From Ilyonectria destructans (Eukaryota > Ascomycota > Sordariomycetes > Hypocreales > Nectriaceae): 64,000 nt of DNA. A program made the translations under genes and the position numbers. Positions 1-11,664 of the stretch are shown here, one piece after another (the first letter of the stretch is position 1; each line of letters opens with the position of its first letter). The stretch lies in assembly GCA_020740775.1 (NCBI GenBank), contig JAHEWK010000005.1, positions 620,001-684,000 of the forward strand, in the 5' to 3' direction. The notes below the pieces were generated by a model. That model did not search any database and was not told where the DNA came from. It saw only the letters and a program-made list of their open reading frames with translations.

Positions 1-135
1 GCACTCACGAACAAGCTGCACACTTTGCCAACTTTACCTCATGACAATACTAGCAAATTAGAGGCATTATATTCTATGTGCATGTTTATCACCTCAGTGG
101 TTGCCTAAAAATGGCTGCCTATATACTTGCCTGAA
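1..135. repeat. Dispersed repeat, copy A (cut by window start)
   Basis: Read in reverse complement, this stretch matches 8557-8691 over its whole length with scattered substitutions. Shared blocks include the tract around TTAGGCAACCAC, the tract TATTGTCATGA and the tract GTTCGTGAGTG. The copies are in opposite orientation about 8.5 kb apart. The true left end is outside the window. No coding sequence is seen in it. It could be one end of a transposable element or a dispersed non-autonomous repeat. Confidence 0.7.
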
Positions 136-3100
136 ATATGTCAAGTCCCTTCGTGACCAGATGCAGCCGCTGCCGAAAGCGTTCTGTCGAGGCATATGGT
201 ATTCCTCGAGCCCAAATCGAGGTTCCGTCAGAACATGCGGATATGACACCACCTAGGAGGTTGATAGTGATGGTTGTAGGATGGACTATTGTATATGTAC
301 ATGTACTATAACATAAGTCTCATTAATTAACCACAGGGACACTGCAATCACTCACGGAGGGAATCTCAAAATTAGGACGTTTTATAAGAGACAACGGATT
401 ACAGACCACCGCCCCTTCATTCTCATTCTCTAGGCGGCTTCCCAGATATGACTAGCGGGCCAAGCTGTATTCGGCAGAAACCCACTATCTCTAGCACGCC
501 CAACTGCCGTATCGTCTTATCAGCGAACAAGGGTGCGGGCCGACAGCACAACACCGAAGACGCCAGCAGATTCGAGTCAGACATGAAATTAATCAGCAAA
601 TAAGGTTAGGAGAGGAAGCCGAACTCCTCGGGCCGTTATCACACCGGGCCGTATCAGTCGGCATAAACCACTAACTCGCACCGCCCCGATTTTGTTAATG
701 GCGTGGTGACCTTCCCAAACCGAGGGGGGGGGGTCGGGCCGAACTAAGGGCTGATGAAAAATGAAGGATTCTGTGAATTGAACTCGACATAGTTTGAGAC
801 TGGTGAGATGCAGCATACAGTCACCAGGTCGAACAACCGTGGAATTCTCTCCAGTCGTCCCTGTAGGGCTGCTCAATGCAACGGCAAGAGAAGATTGTCG
901 ATCCTCCGCTGATTCGACACGCCTTCAATCACGTCACCCCAAGATTGAAGGCCACGTACGCAGTACAGCTTCAAACATTCGGATTGGTTCAGCTTGGACT
1001 AGCTCAACGCTGAGACGTATTTCCTGGTGATTGAGCCCCTGGAGGCAGTTGGTCTGCAGCAGATTATGCTTACGCGGGAGAAGGGCTAGTTAATGGAGTT
1101 GTAAATGCAATAATCCCTTGTACAAATCACAGCATATCATCCCAGCGACTCTTACTTGCGGTACATGTATTACATTGACGTCTCGCTGAAAAATACCTTC
1201 TCCACCAGTTATACTACTCCTTGAATGCTTACCATACTTGTTAATAAGACAGCCCAGTCATTTGAAGAGTCCAGCACTCATAAAACTGGCTGGGGGCCTC
1301 AACAAGCTTGGGTACCTTGCATGATGCGCTTCTATCCTAACTATTTACGGAGTACCGTAACTACTAAAGCGTCCACTATTGAATGGGAGGGGGGTTTACG
1401 CCTACCATGCTTAGTCCCGACCAGGTTTATCCTGCCAGCGTGAACAGCGCCAGCGTTAAATAGCGGCGGTGACGCAGATAAGGCTGTGCCCGTTGAGGCA
1501 AAGCAGGGATCTGGTCGGACGCCCCGGAAAGGCGGTATGAGGCGTTAAATGGATCTCCCTCCGCTTAGCTCGCGATAGCTTAACCTGAATTTGAACACCA
1601 ACTCTCAAGTCATGGGTGTTTTCTACTCATATCACGCGAGCAACGCGTGTGTGGGCTTCTAACGCACTGTGAACTTAGATGTATAGTTCGACCTTACGAA
1701 TCGATAAAACGAATGCGAGTTTTACTAGTCTTTTTTTTTTTGGCTCGCAATCGTCTCACTCCCCACTACCAACTACGTAGTTCCCAGGGGGACAGACAGC
1801 GGCCATGAAGTGACTAACCAATTCCTGAAGATGCATCAGAAAATCAGGTCCAGTGTTCATTCCCTGCTTTTCGAGGAACTGTTTTTTCTAACCATGAGAA
1901 TTCAAGATACTTTAAAGACGCGACCATGATTCCTGCTTGGATGTTTGCCCAAGCCACATCAGTCTTGTCAAGTCTTGTATCATAATTATCTACTCACAGC
2001 TTAGCATGAAGGACAGCAAAACGGGGCCTCGCATCTGACATCTGCGGTTACCAATTCGTTTCCGCTGCAAGCTCTTTAGAGTTATTTTCTACTAGTAAAC
2101 CGCCCTAAGCAACACGATCTGTCTTTGTCCCCGGATTGGAGGACGTGGGTCACGGCCGAAGTCGTTGCCAGGTTCGCCTGTCCACCTTGGTGATGCGTCA
2201 GGTTATATATAGCATCATCGCCCAATTATCCGCTATAGAACAGCTTTCGCAACCTTTACGATTGACGGTGAGCCGGCCATGTTCTTTCGAATAGGGCCAG
2301 GGTCATGATTAATCTACTACGTAACCACCCTTGATCTATTGTCGAGCGAGGTAGCATTCAAGACTAAGGGCTGGGGTAAGTGGGTAATATTGAATGATGG
2401 TGGTATCGAGCAATCTCGGCCATCATTTTCTAACGTGATTGAGCAACTATCGACTCACAAGGGATGACGCATACACGAGCTCAACCGTTTTTTGTAGCGG
2501 GACTCTACCTTGCTCTATACGGTAAGTCTTCAACGGTCAACCAAATTCGGGACTTCCCTGCAGATAACACGCGTTTATATAGGGTTGCATCACCTGATAT
2601 TTTGGTCCCAGGCGAACCCCTTCGTCCCGCCGAAGCCGACCCCCTTGCATCCGGCAGTGAGCAGGTGGAAGGGTTGATACTGGAGAAATCAGTCGCAAGC
2701 AGAGACGGAGAATTTAGCTGGGTTCGCCATCTCGGTTGTTGGGATGGGATTGTATTGGCTGGCGCATTTCTTCCTGCAGATTGAACTCAACGAGGCGTCG
2801 GAGGTTTTTGGCACCGACTCCATGGACGGGCTTCACAAAATATGCAAAAGTTCCAACACAAAGTTTAGTTAGTGGAGCCCGGAGCCGGCAAACCCATGCT
2901 AGGGTCCGCAAGGATATACCCTGCGAGGACACAGAAGGCAGGTCTTGCCGTCCCTATTCCCCCTATTCGTTTAGTGTACGCCTCCGTCGTATAACCATAT
3001 CCCTTAGCTTGCCTCTAACTCAAAGGCTAAGATATCGGAATCGCAATGGGATTTTGAAAATTGAGTTTTGGGTCGGCAAGAAAGCGATCCGGCAGAGAGA

Positions 3101-3320
3101 GAGTGGAGAAAAAGCGGGATATTCAAGCAGCTCATCTCGGCTCCACGTATAACTAGTAAAGTAAATGGTCTGGAACTTTACTGCATGTGGGTGAATAACT
3201 TGGTATGGGTGCCGACGCGGCAACTAGTTTCATTAATCTAGTATAGTATGTACGGGCAGTTGTATTAGGTCTAGCATACCCTCCGTCTATGACACCCTTC
3301 CCTCCTAGTAGACGACTACC
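136..3320. other. Long intergenic region, no convincing gene
   Basis: No reading frame here looks like a conserved gene. A 57-codon frame starting near 139 opens with a CxxC-containing stretch resembling the first half of a Zn2Cys6 cluster but does not continue. Around 2464-2880 two overlapping plus-strand frames, about 100 and 45 codons long, have protein-like composition and could be a decayed gene, but I do not recognise it. A run of ten G lies near 724. Confidence 0.5.
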
Positions 3321-3322
3321 CA

Positions 3323-4540
3323 TCACTGGGCAGAAATCCACTTCTGCAGGACCCATTGGATGATGTCACTGTTGTCCTCCATGAAGAACATGTGGCCATT
3401 ACCGTGGATGCCGGCCTCACCAAGCTCGAGGTGCTTGGCCTTGGAGCAGCCAGCCTGCTTGAGGAAGCGAACGGTGCAGTAGTCGTAGGGCGCGTGGTAG
3501 GAAGCCTCGGAGGTGACCAGGAGGATAGGCTTGCTGGCCAGGTTGACGAGCTTGCGGGGGGTAGGGGTCGCAGCCTGGAGCATGCACTCAACGTGATCAT
3601 CGTCAGTGGCAGCGTAACTGGCCTGGACGAGGTCGGTGGTGGGGTCGGTCACAGCAGGCGAGTAGGTGATGGGGATATCAGTCAAACCCCACGATCGGCC
3701 GGCCTTGGTGCTGAAGACGGCCTCGCGGAAAGGGGGGCCGGTGGGCTCGAGCAGGATGAGGGCCTTGGTGAGCTTGGGACGGGCATCAGCAATGAGGATC
3801 GGCATGAGGCCGCCCTGGCTGTGGCCAACCAGAATCACAGGCTTGCCGATCTTGTCGAGGAGGGCGGCGCCAGCATCTTGAACAGTGGACTGCTGGTAGG
3901 TGGCGTTGTTGATGAACTGGACGTTGGAGCTGTAGAAGGCGTCAAAGTAGTCATCGCCCATGACGCCGGTTCCGGGCCACTGGGTGTGCTTGCTAGCCTG
4001 GGTCCACAGCATGTAGTCCTTGACGGCGGTGAAGCGCTGCTGAATGATCTCGGCAGAGTAGGTGGACGGCTTGGTGGCACCATAGGCGGGCTGCCAGGCG
4101 GAACGACCACGCAGCGTCTGGTCGACGATGTAGACCTCGTAGCCTTGCTCGATGAAGCGAGACGCCCAGCCGCGGGTGCCGTCAGGCTTGTTGAGGAAGT
4201 TCTGCACAGGCGTTAGCGGTCACTGGTCGGGTTTGAGGCAGAGGCAAGGTGAAACACGTACTGTTCCGGTCTGTCCCTGGCCGTGGATGAAGACGATCGG
4301 CGTCGACTGGGTGGCTCCACGGGCGGGGACCAGCTTCTCGACGTACATCTGGTCGCGGAAGATGTGCCCCCCAGCGCCATCGTCGACGTACGCGCCGCCG
4401 GCGAAGAAGTACGAGCGAACATACGACGCCTCAGCCGCTGAATTGTCGTTGCCATTGCCGTAGCCGTAGTGCTGTCCGGGATGGGCAGAGCTGCCGCCGA
4501 AAAGGGCCGCAGCCGCGATGACCAGCTTGACGAAGTACAT
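3323..4540 (-). CDS. Secreted alpha/beta-hydrolase (esterase-like)
   Basis: Two exons, 4262-4540 and 3323-4201, joined in phase 0 across a 60-base GTACGT...CAG intron, give 385 residues. The start at 4540 opens a signal peptide ([16 protein letters not shown], cleavage probably near SSA-HP). The alpha/beta-hydrolase fold shows in the oxyanion segment FIHGQGQTG at the end of exon 1, the nucleophile elbow GHSQGG (Ser about 221) and a late histidine in [10 protein letters not shown] (about 359-363). The catalytic acid is probably in the [13 protein letters not shown] stretch. The fold and secretion predict hydrolysis of an ester or similar bond outside the cell; the substrate cannot be read. High GC at third positions marks it as a well-kept gene. 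Confidence 0.88.
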
Positions 4541-4719
4541 GGCGTTGTTTGGTGTGAGGCTAGCGGCGGAACAAAGTATTAAGGAGCACACTAGGTTAAA
4601 GAGCGACGGGACGAGAGCGTGATTGAGGCGGCAAGGAGTTGCACTAAGTATTGATTTTCGACATACGAGCCAGCCAGACCAGCGGGACTCTGCTCCCATG
4701 CTCCCCGGGGCTTACGTAG

Positions 4720-5620
4720 GAGGCTTCTAGACGCCAGAATATTGAGCCCGGCGGTGGAGTCGGCGCCGGGAAGAGGCCTTTGACGGCCCTTGGCGGCCCA
4801 TTCCGCTTAATTTCTAGAGGGCTCCAGCACGACTATACTGCGTTAGTAGTAATACTACGCTGTACGTACTCGACTCGGCGCCGCTGTCAAGTTCAAGTCT
4901 AGTCTTCTAGCGCAGCGGGTCGTCTTCGAAGCGAAGTCTACTAGCCAGGATCATGTCGCCTGCTCGCCTAATCTCCGGGGCGGATTCGTCGGACGATGGA
5001 AGTAGACCCCGAAGCTCGAGTCAATGCCCCCGTCGACTAGATGCGGCTTTTATGGCGGATAGGGATTAGGCGGCTGCTAAATCACTCCGCCTCGGGGCAG
5101 AATCAGCTTGAAGCGGCAAAGGGACGCTCGCATGGGCCGGCTATGGTCATCCATGACACAATTCTTCAGGGATCCAGGGGAGCCTCTTCGGCAAAGCGTG
5201 TACTTCACACACTATGCGTTTTAACTAGCCGGCGTAAGTACCGCTGATACGCGGGAGGAGGATATAAACTGGAAATGATCACCAACGCCTTGCATAATGG
5301 TTCGTCCCAAGGCGACCTAAACCCTTGTCCTTGCAGCAGACCATCGACACCATCCCCCTTCGCCGTGTCAAAGATGGACGGCTGCAGGACACTACCAGAA
5401 GCCGTCCCAGGGCGTTACCACATGGATGGTTGCGCTGCAGGGCCCAGCCCAGTGCACGCCACGGCACCGCGTGGCAATGGAATTCGCCGATCAGCAAGGA
5501 TGTCACTCGTAGATATTACCGGTACTGAATAGAAGTGCGACGCCGCCCACTCGTTGCCCATCCTTTCTGCTTTTGTCGTTTCTCGTTTGTCGTTTTCTGT
5601 CCGTGATCACAAATCCAAGG
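4720..5620. other. Divergent intergenic region
   Basis: About 900 bases between the divergently transcribed hydrolase and the 7TM gene. It should hold both promoters. No recognised gene or repeat is seen; short open frames here lack protein-like composition. Confidence 0.5.
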
Positions 5621-5630
5621 CTTGCCAGCC

Positions 5631-6872
5631 ATGGAGGACCCTACTCTTCTCATCCACTGGCTCTTCAGCTGCCTGACGCTGGTCATCATAGTCGTGCGCC
5701 TGGTGTGGAGAAAGGTGGCCAAGCAGCCGTTTAATCTTGGCGATTACTTGTCCATGGCCGCGTGCGTGTGTGCCATGACTCGTCTTGGCCTCATCCACGT
5801 CGTCTTGTCTTACGGCACCAATAACCTATCTGCGGCCGTCCGCAAAACCCACGTCTTCACCGCCACAGATATCGCTCACCGGACCATCGGCAGCAAGCTC
5901 TCCATCACTAACCGCGTCTTCTACAACTCCTAGTCAGTCCACCTTGTCTCTTCCCCTCCTTCGATCCACCATCCGTGCGGGAATATCAACCCTATCTCTC
6001 AGGACGCTAACATGACGGTGATGAAGTCTTTGGCTGCAGAAGTTGGTCCTCCTTGATGTGTACCGCCGACTACTACTCAACCTGCGGTATGAGAAGATCA
6101 CCATCTACTCGTTCCTCTTCGTCTTCTTCGGCACCTACGTTGCCTGCCAGGTGACGACGTTTAGCGAATGCACACCCTTCCACCTGTATTGGCAGGTCGT
6201 CCCCTCGCCGGGTATGTTGCTACGCTTCCTCCGCGACTTCCGAAAATCAAACAGAGTACTAATCATCCTTGTCCTGCTCTAGGAACATGTGTTCAAGCTC
6301 AACTCCAGCTCATCGTCGTCGGTGTGCTTAACATCATCACGGACACGATGCTCCTCGTCCTCCCGATCCCGCTAGTCCTGGGCCTGAAGACACCTTGGCA
6401 GCGTAAACTGAAGTTGTACGCACTCTTTACGCTCGGTATTTTCATCATTGCCATCACTTGCATTCGTCTGCCGATCAACGCCTCCAACAAGGACAGCCAG
6501 ATCAGCCGAACAACATGGGCAAGCATCGAGCTTCTAACGGCCGCTATTGTGGTCAACGCCCCGACCATCTACGGAATGTACAACAAGCGATCCCAAGCGA
6601 AATCGTCGTCGCGGTCGCAGGGAACAGGAGCCTATGACGGCCGGGGAACCAACAACGTTTCGATTGCGCACAGGTCTCGAGCGCACCATGATGATGATGA
6701 GACTTTCACGATGGGCCGCATACGTAAACCCATGGATGGGATCATTCAGACCAAGGAGGTTATTGTGGCTGAGTTCAGAGACACGGAGCGACGAGGCCCA
6801 TATTCAAACTTGCCAGACGACGTGGAGAATGTTTCCAGTCATGGTAGCCAAAGAGGAATTCTCAAAGATTAA
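5631..6872 (+). CDS. Fungal rhodopsin-like 7TM membrane protein
   Basis: Three exons, 5631-5932, 6027-6211 and 6283-6872, give 358 residues. The first junction regenerates a Tyr codon and restores the family stretch FYNSYLWLQKLVLLDVYRRL, which supports this splice choice over nearer AGs. Hydrophobic segments start at about residue 8 and recur through LLVLPIPLVLGL and ALFTLGIFIIAITCIR. A charged cytoplasmic tail with a short His/Asp run follows. The arrangement fits the fungal rhodopsin/PTH11-related integral membrane family, whose members are mostly uncharacterised and thought to act as sensors. No CFEM domain and no retinal-type lysine motif are visible. Confidence 0.8.
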
Positions 6873-6874
6873 AA

Positions 6875-7425
6875 TAAGTTACTATAATAGACGCGTACAC
6901 GGAGGGATTTTCTAAGCCAAGGATGGTATCTTCTAGTACATATTTAATACTCACCCCTCAGTGTCGCCTTTAACTCAATCATGCACGCACATTGTCGATC
7001 ACGAATTTTTAACGCCTTACAGACGGGGACCCCAGCCTCGGAAATTTTGCAATCGTCAGCAGGGTTTGAGTATTGTACATGGTAGAAATAAGCACGTTTA
7101 TAATTAGGCGCAAGTTTAATTGCTATCAGCCAGGGTAACGATAATTGCATCCTTCACCATCCCCTGCTTACCCTAAGGCTTGCGAGGGCAGAGCAGATTT
7201 GTCCGCTAGTAAGCAATTAACAATTGGAAAAGGCAATGGATGTCCTAGTGATGATGAGAAAATAATTTGAGCCGAAATAATACTGCTGGATGTGTTCATG
7301 TGAAGTCGCATGACTGTGGGAGTGCGAAACCTGATCTTTGGAATCTAAAAGTTCGGTAATTATTTGCAGGTCCACAACCACACCGCCGGTATTCTTGGCG
7401 AGAGCAAGAATATTCTATAAATAGC
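6875..7425. other. Convergent intergenic region
   Basis: Lies between the 3' ends of the 7TM gene and the DUF3632-like gene. Only short open frames are seen, and no repeat or RNA gene was recognised. Confidence 0.5.
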
Positions 7426-7427
7426 CC

Positions 7428-8408
7428 TCAATTGACCCATTCCACTACAACATCAATATCGTCAGTACCCACGCTCTCCTTTCCGCTCCTAATAAGCTCC
7501 TCATGCAGCGTTGCATGGAGCCTCTCTGAAAACCTCGCTTCACCTGGAACATCATAGGCCAATTCGCGACCACTGCTGACCATGAGCATGAAGCCATCCT
7601 TCGCTTCCTTGGCCACTGCCGAATCAGCGCTGTGACTGAGCTCCTGCAGACGCTGTCTCCAGAACAACCATCGCTTAATGCTGAAGCCGTGCGCATCGAC
7701 GTTTGCCGCGCGTGCCAGCGTTCCAGGTGTCACTAAATGGGATTTGGAGTCCTCCTCGTAGGTCTTGCCAGAGACTGAAAAGGCAAGTAGCTTGTGTCGG
7801 CCATGGCTAAACCAAACTACAGCTGCGGGCAGGAGAGCGGCAGTCTTCGCTTCGTCGTCCGTCTCGAGAGCCTCGCGTAGAAACCAGAGCGCCGTCAGAC
7901 CAAGTGCCTCTCGGTAGATGCCAAGGTGTAGGGCCTTGGCTGAAAAGGCTGCGAGATTACACTGTTGCGAGACGGTCCCAGTCCCCAGGAGCTTCTCCCA
8001 CGAAGCCTGCAAGTTGTCGGCAAAGCCGTACGACTCCCATGCCAGTGCAGTAGTTTCGGTTTGGTGGAGAGTTTTATGAAGCGAGTCGAACTCCTTCATC
8101 CACAGAAACAATGAAATGAGCTTCTCCTGAAAAGCATCATCCTTATCGAGAGCCTTGGCCATCTCGATAAAGGTGTGCCAGAGGAAGTCGAGGTTGCGCT
8201 GCATGGACTCAAGCTCAACTGGTGGGCAAGTCGATGGCCGGGTAATAAAGGTAAAGATGAAGCTTTGAATAGAAGCCAGCCCATCTTTCTTTTGCTGGTC
8301 GGTGGAGACGTCGAGGTTAGCATCAAACGACTTTCGGAGATGCTGTATGAAGCGCGCATGCCGCTCCTGCAGCGACTCAACTGCCGATGCATTGCTTGGT
8401 GTAGGCAT
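7428..8408 (-). CDS. DUF3632-like fungal protein
   Basis: Single exon of 326 residues. The frame is open upstream to 8510, but the methionine at 8408 (MPTPSNAS) fits homologue layout better than the upstream one. It is soluble and alpha-helical in composition, with no signal peptide or membrane segment. The block CNLAAFSAKAL, preceded by a Trp-rich helix region and followed by LGIYREALGLTALWFLREAL, resembles the core of the DUF3632 family of ascomycete proteins of unknown function. The family assignment is from memory of its pattern and is moderate. The function is unknown. Confidence 0.72.
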   Translation of the reverse strand: MPTPSNASAVESLQERHARFIQHLRKSFDANLDVSTDQQKKDGLASIQSFIFTFITRPSTCPPVELESMQRNLDFLWHTFIEMAKALDKDDAFQEKLISLFLWMKEFDSLHKTLHQTETTALAWESYGFADNLQASWEKLLGTGTVSQQCNLAAFSAKALHLGIYREALGLTALWFLREALETDDEAKTAALLPAAVVWFSHGRHKLLAFSVSGKTYEEDSKSHLVTPGTLARAANVDAHGFSIKRWLFWRQRLQELSHSADSAVAKEAKDGFMLMVSSGRELAYDVPGEARFSERLHATLHEELIRSGKESVGTDDIDVVVEWVN

Positions 8409-8556
8409 TGTGAAGGAGAAAGTTGATTGTCGTAGTGGCCAAGAGCAAAATGTAGTGTGTTGGATTGATGTTGGGAATGTTGGTGATGGGAGGATTTGTG
8501 TTCTTATCAAGTAGTCGCTGGAAGCTGCATCTGGACACGAAGGACTCGATACACTT

Positions 8557-8691
8557 TAGGCAACTATTTTAGGCAGCCATTTCTAGGCAACCACTTGGAG
8601 TGATATATATACATATAATATAATGTTTATAAGTTGCGAATATTGTCATGACGCAAAGTTGGCAGAGGGTGCAGCTCGTTCGTGAGTGTGA
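8557..8691. repeat. Dispersed repeat, copy B (inverted relative to 1-135)
   Basis: Inverted partner of the repeat at the window start, roughly three quarters identical by eye. It begins with a near-triplicated AGGCAACTATTTTAGGCAGCC-type tract and ends near GTTCGTGAGTG. It sits upstream of the DUF3632-like gene. Confidence 0.7.
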
Positions 8692-9105
8692 GGGATAGCT
8701 TCAAGTGTTCTGTCTAAAATAATTTGTTGGCTACAATGGTGACGGCGAAAAAATACGGTTCGGTTATTGGCTGGTTCGAATGAAATGGGCCTACTACTAT
8801 TGGCTTAGCGTATTTGCAGTGTCACTTCGCGCATAATTATAGTAAGGAGATACTTCCACCCCTGACAGGGTGGAGTTTCAAATGTAGACCCGTAGGTGGC
8901 AGCTTTAGCAGTTGTAATGACAACAATTTGGGTATATTGCTTGGGGTTAATTCCATTATCTTCAAAGCCACGATGGTGAGAGATTTAGCATTGATTGTGC
9001 TCCTGTAGTGTAGCGAGCTTGTAACGAGAGGTGTGTATCTATCCCTGGGCATTAACTTTATTAATGCAGCTATCACGAGGACAATGAATGCGACTGTGTT
9101 TTGAC

Positions 9106-9545
9106 TCAAGCATCATTAACACGACTTGTAATCGTTTCCCAATATACTGTTTTGCCATTCATAGCATCTGGAATCCCCGTCTCCACCAATTTGACAAATG
9201 CAGATGCTGACTCTTCCGGCTTTAGCAACTTCCTTCAGCCTCGAGGGCATTCAAGAACTTCTGCATCACTGGGGATGCCTTGCCTATGACAGAATTAGAA
9301 ATTAGTGTTTAGCTAGCTTCCCGTTCTTTCAAGAGAATCAGACGTACCTTCTTCTCGCATCTGGGGCTGCATGTCGGTGTCGACGGCGCCCGGTGTAAAG
9401 GCAACACACCTAATCCGACTATCCTCCAATGGAATGCAGCTGCAAAGATAGTTGATGACTGATTTTGTGCATGCGTAGCACGCCCACGATTCACACGGCT
9501 TCTGGCTTAGCCTCGCCAAGGTCACCATCACCGTGCCCCCATGCG
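9106..9545 (-). pseudogene. Short-chain dehydrogenase/reductase, 3' remnant
   Basis: The C-terminal half of an SDR is readable. The active-site YxxxK appears as YACTK, followed by helix INYLCSCIPLEDSRIRC and the substrate-loop stretch FTPGAVDTDMQ. A normal intron (9284-9347, GTACGT...TAG) separates this from a last exon (9106-9283) that begins in frame, then needs a frame change near 9230 to continue to the expected end YWET. The N-terminal Rossmann half (TGxxxGxG) is absent: the sequence runs directly into the opposite-strand regulator remnant. Truncation plus frameshift mark it as dead. Confidence 0.75.
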
Positions 9546-10530
9546 AGTATTCAAAGGCCACGGCAAATTCACAGTCAGAAAGCTCGAGACCTCGTCCACA
9601 AGTAGATTGTTTCACGCCTCCTACCGATGACAGCGAGAGGATTACGTCTTTCAATGACCAGGAGCCGCAACACCCTCCCCAACCACCATCACACTTGTTC
9701 ACAACCAGCTCCTTGGGAGTTCCTTCAACGTTCACACCCCTAGATATAGATGGCGAGAGCGGCAGTGGCCTCACCGCCGTAGCATCAGACCTCAACCAGA
9801 ATGACTTTTTCGTCAACGTCGGAGGCCTCGACCCAGATTGGATTTTCCAATCGCTTAATGCTTGCCCAGACCTAGACACCTTCGGCTTGCCTACCGACTA
9901 TTAGATGTTGGACATGGCCAGCTCCGCGTCTACCTTTGCTCCCGGGAGCCAGCACCCGTGTCCCAACGCACAAGAACCCGTAGCTAAATGTAACACCAGG
10001 GAGGGGCTCCAAATGTCTGGCTCTTGGACGCTGCCGAGACGACCAGCAACCTTTCCTTGACGATCCCACAGCTCAGGAGCGTCAACGACACTGCATTGGG
10101 ATTCGGCTCTCGCTTCCAGATGGCAAGAATCGATGAAGCACATAGAGCTAGGCTCATGAGATCTACCGAACTCATTGTGGAGAGCTCACCCTGGAGGGCT
10201 GTTTCCTTGGCCAATTTCCCTAGCAAGGCACAGTTGGACTATTGTGTTGATGTCTTTTTTGTCAATTTCCGACCGGTAAGAATCTCCAGCCGGTCAGTTA
10301 GTAGAGCTGGTCTTCGGATCTCCCTTCCTATCAACCACCATCTAGTCTGACTAACTTGCTCCCCAGCCCGTGAGTTTTATTCATTAACCTACGTTCAACC
10401 CAGTAAACATGCCAGAAGCCATCCTTCTGGCAATCGTCGCCGTCGGAGCTAGATTCAGCAGCCTGAGCAGAGCAGCATCATTTGCCAACTCGATCGCAGA
10501 GCTTAACCGCCGCATATTTCTCCTCATGGT
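9546..10530 (+). pseudogene. Fungal-specific transcription factor, decayed remnant
   Basis: Pieces of a fungal_trans-domain regulator can be followed: a linker-like stretch to 9901 ending in a TAG, a frame change near 10020, the block LDYCVDVFFVNFRP, an intron (10276-10366), then the hallmark F-I-H-x-P-T-F where x is a TAA stop (10385-10387), and the core AILLAIVAVGARFS ending at a GTATGT near 10531. The DNA-binding N-terminus is missing at the junction with the SDR remnant. At least two stops and a frameshift exclude a working gene. Weak similarity may continue to about 10880. Confidence 0.75.
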
Positions 10531-11040
10531 ATGTACAACCTAAAATCGTGATTGATGTGAATAGAGTCATTAGAAAGAAATGGTAGCTGATGCTTTGGTT
10601 GCAGGGGGAACATGAGCCGTCCCTTTTGGGCTCGGAACCTTACCTCAGCCGAAGATGGCAAAGGAGATCGATATCCAAAGAATCCAAGAATGGCTTTGTG
10701 AAGGCGCGAGCGTCAGACTAGGAGTGTACCGTGTGCCGGACCTAGGCAGCCAGGAGAGCCGTGTTCAAGTCATACAGGAGACGTTGAGCATCTTGCAGAA
10801 TATGAGGACCTGGAGATTGTCCAAGGCCTTTTCGGAGGTTATAAGACAACTTATACTGGTTGAGTCTAAGGGTCAGGCGTGAGTAGGTCGACGTTAAAGG
10901 TGGAAATGAAATGTACGAGAGGGTCTTGCTTGACTCATATAGATTGTGTGGAGCGACAAAATGATATAGGCCTCTATCAAGCAAAAGGTATTAGGGACTA
11001 ATTTTTGATTCAATAAACTTCAAATTATGGATGGAACTAA

Positions 11041-11660
11041 TCAAGATATCGGATACACTAGGCGAGCTCTCTTAACCCTCCCCATCTGCAAATCAACCAA
11101 CCCGTCCGGGATGGCAGCGAACCCACCCTCTATGATATGTGATTGAATCGGTTGTATCTTGCCATCGCCCAGGAGCTTCTCAGCCCTCACAGCGAAATCA
11201 GCTGCAAAGTCAACATCTTCCGGAACAATAGGAGTCGCTGGAGCCTGAACGTTGAAGGAGAAGACCTTCCCCAATATAGTAAATGCCACGATCCGGATCG
11301 TCTTAACACGTGGGTTGTCAATAGCTGGCCCGGCTAGGGTGCAGGCGATATAAGTTTTTCCCTCGGGCTCCAAAGCGGCGGCACAGATGGCTGACGACGA
11401 CTCATTGGAAATGCAGTCAACTGTGGCGAGGCGCTTACCTCCAGAAGCCTCGATAATAGATTTTGCACAAGACGATCTTAGTCGAAAACCTCATCTGCGC
11501 CGCATTTCTTCACAAATTCGAAACTTTCTACGGAGCAAGCCGATAAAACGCGAAGCCCCGATCTATCAATCAAAGTCAGTCGTCTATTCAACTCAAGTCA
11601 CATTGCTAGGAGAACAAGAGACGTCGTACAGCTTGGCCAGTTGTATTTGCTAATCACTCT
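11041..11660 (-). pseudogene. toxD-type medium-chain reductase, 3' remnant
   Basis: The last 110 codons (11041-11373) are intact and match the C-terminus of toxD-like zinc-binding-dehydrogenase-family enoyl reductases, ending around GLVDLQMGRVKRARLVY. Upstream, the cofactor-binding region is recognisable (SACSVESFEFVKKCGADEVFD) but is followed by a TAA (11478-11480 in plus coordinates) and a frame change before IEASGGKRLATVDC. An intron (11563-11629) still sits after IQLAKL, and another stop precedes that. The N-terminal half is absent. Enzymes of this type often act as trans-enoyl reductases in polyketide clusters; this copy is dead. Confidence 0.78.
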
Positions 11661-11664
11661 CAGC

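Noticed and set aside
139..312. Start of a Zn2Cys6 regulator
   Set aside because: Only CSRCRKRS is present; the remaining cysteines and any domain are missing.
2464..2880. Possible decayed gene on the plus strand
   Set aside because: Two overlapping protein-like frames, but no family could be recognised and no splice model joins them.
3356..4216. 286-codon plus-strand frame
   Set aside because: It is the antisense shadow of the secreted hydrolase; high third-position GC keeps the opposite strand open.
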